In this document: piece by piece, positions 46,739 through 56,659 of the stretch
Layout of the letters: every line of letters begins with the position of its first letter
Numbering within the stretch: the stretch's first letter is position 1
Assembly (NCBI RefSeq): GCF_021088345.1
Contig: NZ_CP088156.1
Span: 3,782,001-3,846,000, forward strand
DNA length: 64,000 bases
Direction: 5' to 3'
Source of the DNA: Bradyrhizobium ontarionense
GTDB lineage: Bacteria; Pseudomonadota; Alphaproteobacteria; Rhizobiales; Xanthobacteraceae
The notes under the pieces: generated by a model
Told to the model about the DNA's origin: nothing
Databases searched by the model: none
Seen by the model: only the letters and a program-made list of their open reading frames with translations
Program-made: the position numbers and the translations under genes

Positions 46739-46795
46739 TGAGAGCTGCGCAAGGCAACATCGAGCCGGGATTGAGCAGGTCGGCAGAACGACGAG

Positions 46796-47293
46796 CTACA
46801 GCACCACCGGCGCGTCTGGTAGTTCGTTGATATCGCTGGCGTGCGGCGGATAGTACTTGGCCAGTTCGCCGGACACGGCGGCGATGCCCTGCATGACGCC
46901 CTGCTCGAAGCGCCCCTGACGGAACTCGGCCTCCATCGCCTGGCAGATCGCTTCCCAGCGCGCCGCGCCGACCTTTGCATGGATGCCGCGGTCGGCGATG
47001 ATCTCGACGTCGCGATCAGCCAACAGCAGGTAGATCAGGACGCCGTTGTTGTGCGCGGTGTCCCAGATCCGCAAGTTGGAAAAGACGTCGAGCGCCCGCT
47101 CGCGCGGCAACTGGTTGCGCCACAGCGGCGGGCCGTCGAGCGCGCCCTCGACGACGAAGCGCAGCTGGCCGGCATGCGTGCGCTCGCTGTCCTTGATCGC
47201 CTGTTCGATGCGCGCCAGTACGTCAGGCGTGAAGATGCGCTTCAGCTTCCAGTGGTGATGCAGAAGGTGCCGGCCGATCCGCTTGATGCCCAT
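46796..47293 (-). CDS. TPM-domain protein, short
   Basis: About 165 residues of a TPM (YgcG-type) domain without signal peptide: FTPDVLARIEQAIKDSERTHAGQLRFVVEG, then NNGVLIYLLLADRDVEIIADRGIHAKV. TPM domains occur in thylakoid and membrane-associated proteins, some with phosphatase activity. The ATG at 47293 has AGGG upstream. A GTG at 47314 that overlaps the previous stop is an alternative. It is the last gene of a LemA/TPM/TPM operon. Confidence 0.82.
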   Translation of the reverse strand: MGIKRIGRHLLHHHWKLKRIFTPDVLARIEQAIKDSERTHAGQLRFVVEGALDGPPLWRNQLPRERALDVFSNLRIWDTAHNNGVLIYLLLADRDVEIIADRGIHAKVGAARWEAICQAMEAEFRQGRFEQGVMQGIAAVSGELAKYYPPHASDINELPDAPVVL

Positions 47294-47310
47294 GGTCGCG
47301 CGCCCTGTCC

Positions 47311-48210
47311 TCACCAGCTGCCCGAGGCGCCGCCGCCGCCGAAGCTGCCGCCGCCGCCGGAAAAGCTGCCGCTGTCGCTCGAACTGCCGCTGCTCCAGCC
47401 GCCCGAGGACGAGCCGCTCGACCAGCCGCCGCGGCGGCCGCCCGACGACGGCATCGTCGAGGACAAGCCGCCGGCGATGAACGCGATGACGAGGCCGGCC
47501 ACGCTGGACAGCAGCGCCAGCGATATCGATCCGACCAGGACCCAGGTCAGAATCCCGATCGCGCCGCCGGTGGCCAGCGAGCCGAGCAGCCGGCCGAACA
47601 GGGTGCGCAGCACGCCACCTAGGAAGATCGCTCCGAAGAAGGCGACGGGCGCGAACGAGGAGATGGAATCGATGTCGAGATCGACGCCATGCGATGCCTG
47701 CGGCTGCGGCACCGGCAGGGCCTCGCCATTGATCACGCCGATGATGCGGTCGACGCCGGCGTCGATGCCGCCGGCGAAATCGCCGCTGCGGAATTTCGGC
47801 GTGATGACCTCGTCGATGATGCGGCGCGCGGTCACGTCGGTCAGGCTGCCTTCGAGCCCGTAGCCGACCTCGATGCGCAGCTTGCGGTCGTTCTTGGCGA
47901 CCACCAGCAGCGCGCCGTCGTCGACCTTCTTGCGGCCGATCTTCCAGGCTTCGGCAACGCGGATCGAGAATTGCTCGATCGTCTCCGGCTGCGTCGTCGG
48001 CACGATCAGCACCGCGACCTGGCTGCCCTTGCGGGTCTCCAGGTCCTTCAGCTTCTGGCTGAGACCCGCGATGTCGGAGGACGACAGCGTACCGGTCTGG
48101 TCGACGACGCGGCCGGTGAGCTGCGGCACCGCGACGTCGGCAAGCGCGATCGCTGCCAGGCAGACGAACAGCGTCGCAAGCAGGGCCTTGACGACCGACA
48201 GCGCGCGCAA
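47311..48210 (-). CDS. TPM-domain membrane protein (YgcG-like)
   Basis: 299 residues. A signal peptide precedes the TPM domain (VVDQTGTLSSSDIAGLSQKLKDLETRKGSQVAVLIVPTT, VDDGALLVVAKNDRKLRIEVGYGLEG). Membrane segments lie around residues 180-245, and the tail is the Gly/Ser-rich GGGGSFGGGGASGSW that is typical of this family. The start is TTG, with GGAG upstream. LemA and YgcG-type genes are found together in many bacteria and are thought to work at the envelope. Confidence 0.88.
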   Translation of the reverse strand: MRALSVVKALLATLFVCLAAIALADVAVPQLTGRVVDQTGTLSSSDIAGLSQKLKDLETRKGSQVAVLIVPTTQPETIEQFSIRVAEAWKIGRKKVDDGALLVVAKNDRKLRIEVGYGLEGSLTDVTARRIIDEVITPKFRSGDFAGGIDAGVDRIIGVINGEALPVPQPQASHGVDLDIDSISSFAPVAFFGAIFLGGVLRTLFGRLLGSLATGGAIGILTWVLVGSISLALLSSVAGLVIAFIAGGLSSTMPSSGGRRGGWSSGSSSGGWSSGSSSDSGSFSGGGGSFGGGGASGSW

Positions 48211-48224
48211 GGCAGGATGCTCCG

Positions 48225-48836
48225 CTATTTCGACGGCGCAGGCGCGGGCACGTTGAAGTCGACCTTCGGAGCGACCGAGATCTCGCGCTCGTTCTCGACC
48301 GTGAAGTTCGCCTTCTCCTTGTAGCCGAACGCCATCGCGGTCAGGTTGTTCGGGAAGGTGCGGATGCCGACGTTATACTCCTGCACCGACTTGATGTAGC
48401 GGTTGCGCGCCACCGTGATGCGGTTCTCGGTGCCTTCGAGCTGGGACATCAGGTCGCGGAACAGCGCGTCGGATTTCAGCTGCGGATAGTTCTCGGTGAC
48501 GACCAGCAGCCGCGACAGCGCGCCGGTCAGCTCGCTCTGGGCGGCCTGGAACTTCTGCAGCGCGGCGGGATCGTTGACGACGTCGGGCGTGGCCTGGACG
48601 CTGCCGACCTTGGCGCGAGCATTGGTCACGCCGAGCAGCACGTCCTTCTCCTGCTGGGCAAAACCCTTGACGCTGTTGACGAGGTTGGGAACCAGATCGG
48701 CGCGGCGCTGATACTGGTTGACGACCTCGGACCAGGCCGCCTTGACCTGCTCATCATTGGTCTGGATGGCGTTGTAGCCGCAATTGGTCAGGCTCAGCGT
48801 CATGAGCGCCGCCAGCACGGTCAGCAATCTCCGCAT
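48225..48836 (-). CDS. lemA: LemA family lipoprotein
   Basis: 203 residues. The lipobox LTNCGYN follows a short hydrophobic N-terminus. The LemA core is visible: VKAAWSEVVNQYQRRADLVPNLVNSVKGFAQQEKDVL, then NRITVARNRYIKSVQEYNVGIRTFPNNLTAMAFGY. It is predicted to be an envelope protein with a long three-helix bundle. First gene of the operon with two TPM proteins; the gap to the next is 14 bases. AGAAGGGGA precedes the ATG. Confidence 0.93.
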   Translation of the reverse strand: MRRLLTVLAALMTLSLTNCGYNAIQTNDEQVKAAWSEVVNQYQRRADLVPNLVNSVKGFAQQEKDVLLGVTNARAKVGSVQATPDVVNDPAALQKFQAAQSELTGALSRLLVVTENYPQLKSDALFRDLMSQLEGTENRITVARNRYIKSVQEYNVGIRTFPNNLTAMAFGYKEKANFTVENEREISVAPKVDFNVPAPAPSK

Positions 48837-49013
48837 CGCGCGTCCCCTTCTCCCGGTTGTGCCGCCTCGTCACAGCACAGCTTGGGCGGCGACGCAATGA
48901 CGGCACGCGGCCGCCGGACATGTGTCTCGGCGGCCGTGTGGTGGGTTCAGCGAGAGTTCCGGTCAGGCCTTGCGGATGCGAGTCGTTCGCCCCGCATGCG
49001 TTTGCGGCTGTGC

Positions 49014-50030
49014 TCAGCTGCCGTTGCGGTCGCGCAGCTGGGTCACGAACATGTCCTGCCAGCTCGCCGGCTTGACCTTGATCGAGCCGACGCCGTGCAT
49101 GAACTCGGCGATCTTCAGCACGCCTTCGGGCGTCGCGGAGAACCAGGTGTCCTTGTCCTGCAGCATCTCCTGCACCTCCTCCTTGGTGGTCTTAACCTTG
49201 GCGGTGCGGGCATAGATCTCGGCGGCCGCGGCCTTGTCATTGGCGATCAGCGTGCAGGCCTCGTCGAGCGCATCCAGGAACGCCTGAACGACCTTCGGAT
49301 TGGCGTCGACGAAACGCTTGGGCGCGAACACGACGTCCATGGTCAGCCGTCCGAGCACGTCGGCCGAATTGGCGACGCGATGGATCTTGGAATCCTTCAG
49401 CTCGATGTAGGAGAACGGCGGCGAGGTGAAATGCGCCGTGATCTCGGTCTTGCCCGAGATCAGCGCCGCGACCGCTTCCGGATGCGGCAGGCCGACCGTC
49501 ATCGGATCGAGCTTGGCATAGTTCTCCTTGCCGAATTCGTGCGCCACCATCATCTGCAGCATGACCGCCGACAGCGAGGTCTTGATGCCGGGCAGCGCAA
49601 TCTTGTCACCGGATTTGAGATCCTTCAGCGACTTGATCTCGGGATTATTGCTGTTCATCCACAACGAGGTCGAGCTCAGCCCGCTGACGCCGACGACCTC
49701 GACCGCCGGAATGCCCTTGGCCTTGGCCCACAGCGTGATGAAGCCGGGCGCGCCGGTGCCGGCGATGTCGAGCGAGCCGGCCATCATCGCATCGTTGATG
49801 ATGTTGCCGCCATCGAGCAGCAGCCAGCTCACCTTGAGCGCACCGAGCCCGGCCTTCTCGGCCTGCTTCTCCATCAGCTTCTGATCCTCCATCACGATCA
49901 GCGGCAGATAGAGGATGCCGTAGCCCTTGGAGAGCCTGAGCTCCTTGACCTCGGCCTGCGACGCGCTGGTGGCGCCGAGCAGCGTGGCGAGGCCGATCGC
50001 GGCCGCCGCGAATGATTTGCTCCAGGACAT
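49014..50030 (-). CDS. ABC transporter substrate-binding protein, NitT/TauT
   Basis: 338 residues. A signal peptide (FAAAAIGLATLLGATSASQA) precedes an NMT1-like domain: LRLSKGYGILYLPLIVMED, then LLLDGGNIINDAMMAGSLDIAGTGAPGFITLWAKAKGI. It belongs to the family for nitrate, sulfonate, taurine and thiamine precursors; the ligand is not clear. It is the last gene of the leftward operon ATPase-permease-binding protein. AAGGAGA precedes the ATG. Confidence 0.9.
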   Translation of the reverse strand: MSWSKSFAAAAIGLATLLGATSASQAEVKELRLSKGYGILYLPLIVMEDQKLMEKQAEKAGLGALKVSWLLLDGGNIINDAMMAGSLDIAGTGAPGFITLWAKAKGIPAVEVVGVSGLSSTSLWMNSNNPEIKSLKDLKSGDKIALPGIKTSLSAVMLQMMVAHEFGKENYAKLDPMTVGLPHPEAVAALISGKTEITAHFTSPPFSYIELKDSKIHRVANSADVLGRLTMDVVFAPKRFVDANPKVVQAFLDALDEACTLIANDKAAAAEIYARTAKVKTTKEEVQEMLQDKDTWFSATPEGVLKIAEFMHGVGSIKVKPASWQDMFVTQLRDRNGS

Positions 50031-50071
50031 GTTCGTCTCCTTATCCCTTGTTGTTTTGCTTATAGCCCAGA

Positions 50072-50938
50072 TCAGTGCTGCATGCCCCAGCGCCGCACCG
50101 TCTTGCGCTCGATCGTGGCGAACACGACGTTCTCGACCACGAGGCCGATGAAGATCACCGTGAACAGGCCGGCGAACACGTTCGCCGTCTCCAGCTGGTT
50201 GCGGTTCTCGAAGATGAACCAGCCGAGCCCGCCCGAGCCCGAGGACACGCCGAACACCAGCTCAGCCGCGATCAGGGTGCGCCAGGCGAAGGCCCAGCCC
50301 ACTTTTAAGCCGGTGAGAATGGCCGGAAATGCAGCCGGAATGAGGATGTAGCGCACCAGCTTCAGGCCACGCAGGCCGTAGTTCAGGCCGACCATGCGCA
50401 GTGTGTTCGACACCGAGCGGAAGCCGGAATGGGTGTTCAGCGCGATCGCCCACAGCACCGAATGCACGAGCACGAAGATGATGCTGCCCTTGCCGAGCCC
50501 GAACCAGATCAGCGCCAGCGGCAACAGCGCGATCGCCGGCAGCGGGTTGAACATCGAGGTCAGCGCCTCCAGCATGTCGGCGCCGATCCGCGAGCCGATC
50601 GCGATCGTGGTCAGCACCGCGGCGAGCGCAATGCCGACGCCGTAGCCGATCAAGAGCGTCTCCAGCGACACCAGGGTCCGCGCCGGGATGACGCCGTTGC
50701 CGATGTTCTCGAAGAACGCCGTGAGCGTGTCGGTGAAGGTCGGAAACAGCAGGGGATTGCCGAGCCACAGGCCGTAGGCCTGCCACAGCGCGGCCAGCGC
50801 CACCAGGATGATGGCCTTGCGGACCGCACCGATGTGGTAGATGCGTTCGATGATGGACAGGCTCGCCTCGACCTTGATGTCGCCGAGGGGCGTGTCTGCA
50901 TTGACGATTTCGGGGCGCAGCGCCAGCGTCTCGCTCAT
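50072..50938 (-). CDS. ABC transporter permease, NitT/TauT
   Basis: 288 residues with about six membrane helices. The EAA-like loop NTLRMVGLNYGLRGLKLVRYILIPAAFPAILTGLKVG and ELVFGVSSGSGGLGWFIFE are present. The start at 50938 (MSETLALRPEI) has GAGGAGAG upstream, and a longer frame would run into the ATPase gene. The gap to the ATPase is 16 bases. Confidence 0.9.
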   Translation of the reverse strand: MSETLALRPEIVNADTPLGDIKVEASLSIIERIYHIGAVRKAIILVALAALWQAYGLWLGNPLLFPTFTDTLTAFFENIGNGVIPARTLVSLETLLIGYGVGIALAAVLTTIAIGSRIGADMLEALTSMFNPLPAIALLPLALIWFGLGKGSIIFVLVHSVLWAIALNTHSGFRSVSNTLRMVGLNYGLRGLKLVRYILIPAAFPAILTGLKVGWAFAWRTLIAAELVFGVSSGSGGLGWFIFENRNQLETANVFAGLFTVIFIGLVVENVVFATIERKTVRRWGMQH

Positions 50939-50954
50939 GGATGCTCTCCTCGTC

Positions 50955-51734
50955 TCAGTGTTGGCCGAACAGCATGTCGTTGATGCGCCCTTCGAGCGCG
51001 ACCTGTTCGGGCGAGCCCATCGTGCCCGGCGGCACGCTGTTGAGCTCGGCGCGGACGCGGCCGGGATGCGGCGACAGCAGCAGGATGCGCGAGCCGATCT
51101 TGATCGCCTCCTCAATCGAATGCGTCACGAACAGCACGGTGAAGCGGGTGTCCTGCCACAATTGCAGCAGCTCATCCTGCATCTTGCGCCGGGTCAGCGC
51201 GTCCAACGCGGCGAACGGCTCGTCCATCAGCAGCACGTCCGGCTCCATCGCCATGCCCCTGGCGATCGCGACGCGCTGCTTCATGCCGCCGGACAACATG
51301 TGCGGATAGGAGTCGATGAACTTGGTCAGGCCGACCTTGTCGATATAGGACCTGGCGCGCTCGTTGGCCTCCGCCGCGCTGAGCCGGCCGCTCGCCGTCA
51401 GCGCGAACACGACGTTCTCGCGCACGGTCTTCCAGGGCAGGAGCTGGTCGAACTCCTGAAATACCATCATCCGGTCGGGGCCGGGCTCGGTGACGTCATG
51501 GCCCTTCAGCCGGATACGGCCCTCGGTCGGCTTCAGATAGCCGCCGATCGCCTTCAGCAGCGTCGACTTGCCGCAGCCTGAGGGCCCGAGCAGCACGAAG
51601 CGGTCGGCGTCGAAGACCTTGAAATCGACGCGATAGGTCGCCGTCACCAGCGTGTCCGGCGTCTTGTATTGCAGGGTCACGCCCTCGACGGAGAGCAGTG
51701 GCTCGAACTGAGATTGCGATTGATGGACGGTCAT
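50955..51734 (-). CDS. ABC transporter ATP-binding protein, NitT/TauT
   Basis: 259 residues. Walker A is GPSGCGKST, the Q-loop is VFQEFDQLLPW, the signature is LSGGMKQR, Walker B is VLLMDEPFAALD and the switch is THS. First gene of the second NitT/TauT operon. AGGGGAGGA precedes the ATG. It is divergent from the response-regulator gene, with about 120 bases between them, so the two-component system may control the transporter. Confidence 0.92.
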   Translation of the reverse strand: MTVHQSQSQFEPLLSVEGVTLQYKTPDTLVTATYRVDFKVFDADRFVLLGPSGCGKSTLLKAIGGYLKPTEGRIRLKGHDVTEPGPDRMMVFQEFDQLLPWKTVRENVVFALTASGRLSAAEANERARSYIDKVGLTKFIDSYPHMLSGGMKQRVAIARGMAMEPDVLLMDEPFAALDALTRRKMQDELLQLWQDTRFTVLFVTHSIEEAIKIGSRILLLSPHPGRVRAELNSVPPGTMGSPEQVALEGRINDMLFGQH

Positions 51735-51852
51735 GCGTCCTCCCCTCTTTTATATTGCAGTGCGAAATTTCGCCCGGTGCACTTCGGCGCCCTTATGTGA
51801 AGTGATAGAGCAGGAGACTGACGCGAACCTGACTCGGAGTTCTCAAGGCGCC

Positions 51853-52518
51853 GTGCGCATCCTGCTGGTGGAAGACACCCCCGAAATCGGCGCCGCCGTG
51901 ACCAGCCGGTTCGAACGGATCGGCTACGCCGTCGACTGGGAAAAGGACGGCCGCACGGCGAGCGAACTGATCGAGGTCCAGACCTACGATCTGATCGTGC
52001 TCGACGTGATGCTGCCGAACATGGACGGCTTCGCTGTGCTCAAACATCTGCGCCGGCGCGGGCTACGCACGCCGGTGCTGGTGCTGACCGCGCGCTCCGC
52101 GGTCGACGACCGCATCGGCGCGCTCGACCTCGGCGCCGACGACTATCTGGTCAAACCGTTCGACTATCGCGAGCTGGAGGCGCGGGCGCGCGCGCTGCTG
52201 CGCCGCGCCGCCGGCCAGTCCGACAATCTGCTGACCTTGGGTCCGCTGGTGATCGACCGTGCCGGGCGCACGGCGAGCGTGGCCGGCCAGCCGCTGGACC
52301 TGACACGCCGCGAGCTCACCGTGCTGGAGATCCTGGCCGCGCGGCCGGGGCGCTACGTCGCCAAGGAGGAGCTGATCGAGCAGCTGTTCAGCTTCGACCA
52401 GGATCCGAGCCCGAATGCCGTCGAGCAGTTCATCACGCGGCTACGGCGCAAGCTGGCGGCCACGTCCGTCGAAATCAAGACAGAGCGCGGCCTTGGCTAT
52501 CAGCTCCAGGCTTCGTGA
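51853..52518 (+). CDS. OmpR-family response regulator (TctD-like)
   Basis: 221 residues. The receiver domain has the phospho-accepting Asp51 (LIVLDVMLPNMDG), Thr79 (VLVLTARS) and Lys101 (DDYLVKPFDY). The OmpR winged helix has LTRRELTVLEILAARPGRYVAKEELIEQLF and ends GLGYQLQAS. The start is taken at GTG 51853, just before RILLVEDTPE; an upstream ATG in frame at 51733 would add an unusual 40-residue leader. The kinase gene overlaps its end. Confidence 0.9.
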   Translation: MRILLVEDTPEIGAAVTSRFERIGYAVDWEKDGRTASELIEVQTYDLIVLDVMLPNMDGFAVLKHLRRRGLRTPVLVLTARSAVDDRIGALDLGADDYLVKPFDYRELEARARALLRRAAGQSDNLLTLGPLVIDRAGRTASVAGQPLDLTRRELTVLEILAARPGRYVAKEELIEQLFSFDQDPSPNAVEQFITRLRRKLAATSVEIKTERGLGYQLQAS

Positions 52519-53869
52519 ACTCCGCGCCTCGTTGCGCGCGCGGCTGCTGATCGCGATCGGCGCGATCCTGGCCGTCGGTGCGGTCGTGCTCAGCCTCGCC
52601 GCCTGGCAATACGCCGCCACCGCCGCCCGCGATGCCTACGACAAGCTGCTGGCCGGCGGCGCCGTGCAGATCGCCGAGAACATCTACATGCAGGGCGGCG
52701 TCGTAACGCTCGATCCGCCGGCGGCGGCGTTCGCGACGTTGTCGGCCTATGATCTCGTGTTCTACCGCGTCACCGATCCGCGCGGGGTCGTCGTCGCCGG
52801 CTATGACGATCTTGCCGTCACCGCGCCCGCCAAGGCGCTGCGTGAGGGCGTCGTCCTGCGCGACGGCCTCTATCGTGACCAGGCCGTGCGCATCGCGGCC
52901 GTCGCGCGCAAGCTCGACGGCGCGCTCGGTGACGGCTGGAGCGAGATCGTGCTGGCGCAGACGCTGCGCGCCCGCGACGCGCTGACCTGGGACTTGGCCT
53001 CGAAGGCGATCGGCCTGATCGCCGCGATGAGCGTGCTGGCGCTGGCGGCCACCGCGCTATGCCTCCGGCTGGTGTTCGCACCGCTGACGCGGATCGAGTC
53101 GGAGATCACGCAGCGGCGTCCCGATGACCTCAGTCCGATCGCGATGACGCCGCCGCGCGAGGTGCGCGCCCTGGTCGGCGCGATCGACGGCTTCATACAG
53201 CGCCTGTCCGAGCGCATCACGCTGATGCAGCGCTTCATCGCCGACGCCACACATCAGCTGCGCACACCGCTGGCGGCAATCGACGCCGAGGTCGAGCTGC
53301 TGACAGATCAGACCAGGGACCCGAACGCGCTCGACCGGCTGCGCGGCCGCATCTCGGACCTCGCGCGGCTGACCAGCCAGCTGCTCGATCACGCCATGAT
53401 CCAGCACCGCGCCCAGGCGCCGCGTTTCGCAGCTACCGACATCAATGCGCTGGCCAAGTCGGTGCTGTCACAGAGCGTGCCGTTGTCACTCGACCGTGAG
53501 GTCTCCATCAGCTTCGTGCCCTCGGAGAGTGAGGCCATCGTCGCAGCCGATGTGATCAGCCTGCGCGAAGCGCTCGCCAATCTCATCCACAACGCGCTGG
53601 CGCATGGCGCGCAGAGGCGGCTGATGGTGAAGGTGGAGAGATCGGCGACGCATGTCGCGGTCATCGTGTGGGACGACGGACCGGGCATCGCGGCGGGCGC
53701 GCAAGAGCGGCTGATCACGCCGTTCCAGAAGGGCGACGGCTCCCACGGCTCCGGCCTCGGCCTGGCCATCGCAGCCGAAGTCGCACAGGCCCATGGCGGG
53801 AGCTTGCGGTTTGCCGGAGGCGCAGGCGATTTCAGTGCGGCGATCGAATTGCCCTTGGAGCGCAAGTAG
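52493..53869 (+). CDS. Sensor histidine kinase (TctE-like)
   Basis: About 458 residues. Two membrane helices (about 17-38 and 172-195) enclose a periplasmic 2CSK_N-type sensor (YAATAARDAYDKLLAGGAVQIAENI). Then come HAMP, the H-box with His254 (ADATHQLRTPLAAIDAEVELL), the N-box NLIHNALAHG, the G1 box DDGPGI and the G2 box GSGLGLAI. TctE relatives sense tricarboxylates, but no tctCBA genes are here. The start is a TTG at 52493 that overlaps the regulator stop by 26 bases; a TTG at 52532 is possible. Confidence 0.88.
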   Translation: MAISSRLRELRASLRARLLIAIGAILAVGAVVLSLAAWQYAATAARDAYDKLLAGGAVQIAENIYMQGGVVTLDPPAAAFATLSAYDLVFYRVTDPRGVVVAGYDDLAVTAPAKALREGVVLRDGLYRDQAVRIAAVARKLDGALGDGWSEIVLAQTLRARDALTWDLASKAIGLIAAMSVLALAATALCLRLVFAPLTRIESEITQRRPDDLSPIAMTPPREVRALVGAIDGFIQRLSERITLMQRFIADATHQLRTPLAAIDAEVELLTDQTRDPNALDRLRGRISDLARLTSQLLDHAMIQHRAQAPRFAATDINALAKSVLSQSVPLSLDREVSISFVPSESEAIVAADVISLREALANLIHNALAHGAQRRLMVKVERSATHVAVIVWDDGPGIAAGAQERLITPFQKGDGSHGSGLGLAIAAEVAQAHGGSLRFAGGAGDFSAAIELPLERK

Positions 53870-53890
53870 CCGCCCCAGCGACGGTGCACT

Positions 53891-54028
53891 CCCTCTCCCC
53901 GTCCTGACGGAGAGAGGGCTGGGGTGAGAGGCAGACGCACGGGGAGTGTCAGCGGAAAGACCTGTACCCCCTCACCCGGATTGCATCTGACGATGCAATC
54001 CGACCTCTCCCCGCAAGCGGGGCGAGGT
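53891..54028. repeat. Double-hairpin intergenic repeat
   Basis: CCCTCTCC/GGAGAGAGGG and, further on, GGATTGCATC/GATGCAATCC and CCTCTCCCCGC/GCGGGGCGAGG arms make a chain of hairpins in the gap between the kinase and the convergent molybdoenzyme gene. It belongs to a common Rhizobiales repeat type that often lies after genes and may terminate both transcripts. Confidence 0.6.
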
Positions 54029-54099
54029 GACACTGCGCAAGCGGTGAGACTTCGAGCCCAACTAACGGACGCGGCTCAACACCTCCGCAACGTCGAAGC

Positions 54100-56433
54100 T
54101 CATGCCGCAGCCTTCGCCGCCTTCGCATCCCGGATCGCCGCCCACACCTTCTCCGGCGTCAGCGGCGTCTGCAAATTGGTGATCCCGAGCTCGAACAGCG
54201 CGTCCATCACGCCGTTGGTGACGCAGGGCGGGCCGCCGATGGCGCCGGATTCGCCGCAGCCTTTTGCGCCGAGCGGGTTGGTCTTGCATGGCGCGGAACC
54301 GTCGAGCGTGACCGTGATCGGTGGCACGTCGTCGGCGCGCGGAATGCAGTAGTCCTGATAGGTCGCGGTCAGGAGCTGCCCCTCGGAATCATAGGACACA
54401 TTCTCGTAGAGCGCCTGGCCGATGCCCTGTGCGACACCGCCATGAATCTGGCCCGCCACCAGCATCGGGTTGACCGCGACACCGACGTCATCGACGGTGG
54501 TGTAGCGCACCACGCGGCTGATACCGGTCTCGGGATCGATCTCGAGCTCGCAGATATGCGTGCCGTTCGGCCAGCTCGGACCATCGACCTCGCCCTCGCT
54601 GTCAACCGACAGCTTGGCCTGCTTCTCCTTGCCGGCGATCTCGAACAGGCTGATGCGGCGGTCGGTGCCGACGACGGTCAGGAAACCGTCGCGATATTCG
54701 ATGTCCTCGACCGCGGTCTCCAAGAGGTTCGACGCCTTCTCGCGGGCCTTGCTGATGAGATCGTTCGACGACACGGCCACGGCCGTACCGCCGACGAACA
54801 GCGAGCGCGAGCCGACGCTGCCGAAGCCGGTGGCGAGATCGGTGTCGCCCTGCACGACGTCGATCTTGTCGAGCGGAATCCCGAGCGTGTCGGAGATCAT
54901 CTGGCTGTAGGTGGTCTGCAGGCCCTGCCCCATCGCCATGGTGCCGGAATGCAGGATAACGCGGCCCTCCGAGGTCGCGTGCAGCGACACCTTCTCGGTA
55001 TGGGCGCGGCCGCCAGTCCATTCGATGTAGCTGGTGAGGCCGCGGCCGTAGAGCATGCCGCGCTTCTTGGCCTCGCGCTTGCGCGCGTTGAAGCCGTCCC
55101 AGTCGGCAAGCTTGGAGGCGCGCTCGAGCATGTGGGCGAACGCGCCGGAATCATAGACCTGCCCGACGGCGTTGGTGTAGGGCAGCTGCGCCGGCTTGAT
55201 GTAGTTCGCTTTGCGGATGGTGCGCGGATCGATACCGATCTGGCGTGCCGCCGCGTCGAACAGGCGCTCGACGATGAACACCGCTTCGGGGCGTCCGGCG
55301 CCACGATAGGCACCGACCGGCGCGGTGTGGGTCATGACAGTCTTGACCTCGAAATGCACCAGCGGCAGGTCATAGACGCCCGTTTGCACGAATGGCCCGA
55401 GCACCAGCGGGATGATGTTGGCAGCCCCCGACGAATAGGCGCCGGTGGCGCCGATCGAGCGCACGCGATAGGCCAGCACCTTGCCCTTGGCATCGAGCGC
55501 GAACTCCGCGGTCGAAGTCAGATCGCGGCCATGGGTGCCGCCGACGAACTCGTCGGTGCGCTCGGCGCGCCAGCGGATCTTCCTGTTAAGCTTGGTCGCG
55601 GCGTAGGCGACGATGCCGTCCTCCGGATAGAGGTTGGTCTTCTGGCCGAAGCCGCCGCCGATGTCGCCGACCAGCACACGCACGCTCTCCTTCGGCCGCT
55701 TCAGCACGGCCTCCGCCAGCACGTCGCGGGTCGAGGCCGGCGTCTGCGACTGCACATAGAGCAGCAGCCGGCCGGTCTTCTTCTCGATCTCGGCGATGGT
55801 CGAGCGTGGCTCCATCGCCGACGGCACGAGCCGCTGGCTCACGATGTCGAGCGACACCTTGTGCGCAGCGTTGGCGAAAGCTTCCTCGACCTTGGCGGCA
55901 TCGCCGTAGCTCATCGCCGCTACGATGTTGTCGGGCGCTTCAGCCCACACGACAGGCGCGCCCGCCTCGAGCGCCTTCACCGGGTCGGTCACCGCGGCCA
56001 GAACCTCATAGTCCACGACGATCGCTTCCGCGGCCTCCTGCGCAATCACGCGCGACGTCGCGACCACGGCGGCGACCGCCTCGCCGGTGAAGCGGACGAT
56101 CTCGTGGGCGAGCAGCCGGCGCGGCGGCACGGTCATCGGCTTGCCATCCGGCCGCTTGAAGATCGCCAGCGTCGGGATGGTGCCGACATCGTCGGCGACG
56201 AGATCCGCACCGGTATAGATCGCCTGCACACCTGCGATCCCGCGGGCCGCAGCGCTATCGATCGACAGGATCTTGGCGTGGGCATGCGGCGAACGCAGCA
56301 CGTAGAGCCACAGCGCGCCGTCCTCCGGCTTGTCGTCGATGAACTGCCCTTTCCCCGTGAGCAGCCGCTGATCCTCCAGCCGCTTGACGGGCTGGCCCGC
56401 ACCGAACCGCATGTTGCCGGGAAGAATGTTCAT
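54100..56433 (-). CDS. Molybdenum hydroxylase large subunit (form II CoxL-like)
   Basis: About 777 residues of the xanthine-dehydrogenase family: [25 protein letters not shown] (375-381) and [13 protein letters not shown] with the active-site glutamate. AYRGAGR is the form II signature; true CO dehydrogenases carry a cysteine motif (form I), so CO oxidation is not implied. The enzyme would hydroxylate an aldehyde or N-heterocycle with molybdenum cytosine dinucleotide. The start at 56433 has GAGG eight bases upstream. The medium FAD subunit and small Fe-S subunit are not adjacent on either side. Confidence 0.88.
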   Translation of the reverse strand: MNILPGNMRFGAGQPVKRLEDQRLLTGKGQFIDDKPEDGALWLYVLRSPHAHAKILSIDSAAARGIAGVQAIYTGADLVADDVGTIPTLAIFKRPDGKPMTVPPRRLLAHEIVRFTGEAVAAVVATSRVIAQEAAEAIVVDYEVLAAVTDPVKALEAGAPVVWAEAPDNIVAAMSYGDAAKVEEAFANAAHKVSLDIVSQRLVPSAMEPRSTIAEIEKKTGRLLLYVQSQTPASTRDVLAEAVLKRPKESVRVLVGDIGGGFGQKTNLYPEDGIVAYAATKLNRKIRWRAERTDEFVGGTHGRDLTSTAEFALDAKGKVLAYRVRSIGATGAYSSGAANIIPLVLGPFVQTGVYDLPLVHFEVKTVMTHTAPVGAYRGAGRPEAVFIVERLFDAAARQIGIDPRTIRKANYIKPAQLPYTNAVGQVYDSGAFAHMLERASKLADWDGFNARKREAKKRGMLYGRGLTSYIEWTGGRAHTEKVSLHATSEGRVILHSGTMAMGQGLQTTYSQMISDTLGIPLDKIDVVQGDTDLATGFGSVGSRSLFVGGTAVAVSSNDLISKAREKASNLLETAVEDIEYRDGFLTVVGTDRRISLFEIAGKEKQAKLSVDSEGEVDGPSWPNGTHICELEIDPETGISRVVRYTTVDDVGVAVNPMLVAGQIHGGVAQGIGQALYENVSYDSEGQLLTATYQDYCIPRADDVPPITVTLDGSAPCKTNPLGAKGCGESGAIGGPPCVTNGVMDALFELGITNLQTPLTPEKVWAAIRDAKAAKAAA

Positions 56434-56532
56434 TCGTGAATCCTCGATCAGTTCAGATGCAATTGTGGTGCGTTCTAGCGGATTGACGTTGCGGTGGCCA
56501 AGGCGTGTTTGAGCCGGTGCGTCATGACGAAT

Positions 56533-56641
56533 CGTCATTCCGGGGTGCCTCGCAGAGACGCCCCCCGCAAATCTCGCGATTCCGGGTTCGATGCCACCCG
56601 GCCGCGCTCCACACGCCGGTCGCGTCGCCCCGGAATGACGG
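56533..56641. repeat. REP-like palindromic repeat, copy C
   Basis: The third copy of the family at 2301-2437 and 6378-6533. CGTCATTCCGGGG and GCCCCGGAATGACG are at the ends, with CGCGATTCCGGGTTCGATGC inside. It lies between two leftward genes. Confidence 0.75.
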
Positions 56642-56659
56642 GCGCGTGCAGTTCGAGCA

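Noticed and set aside
54100..56433. Aerobic CO dehydrogenase
   Set aside because: The active-site loop reads AYRGAGR (form II) and not the cysteine-containing form I loop, and no partner subunits are present.
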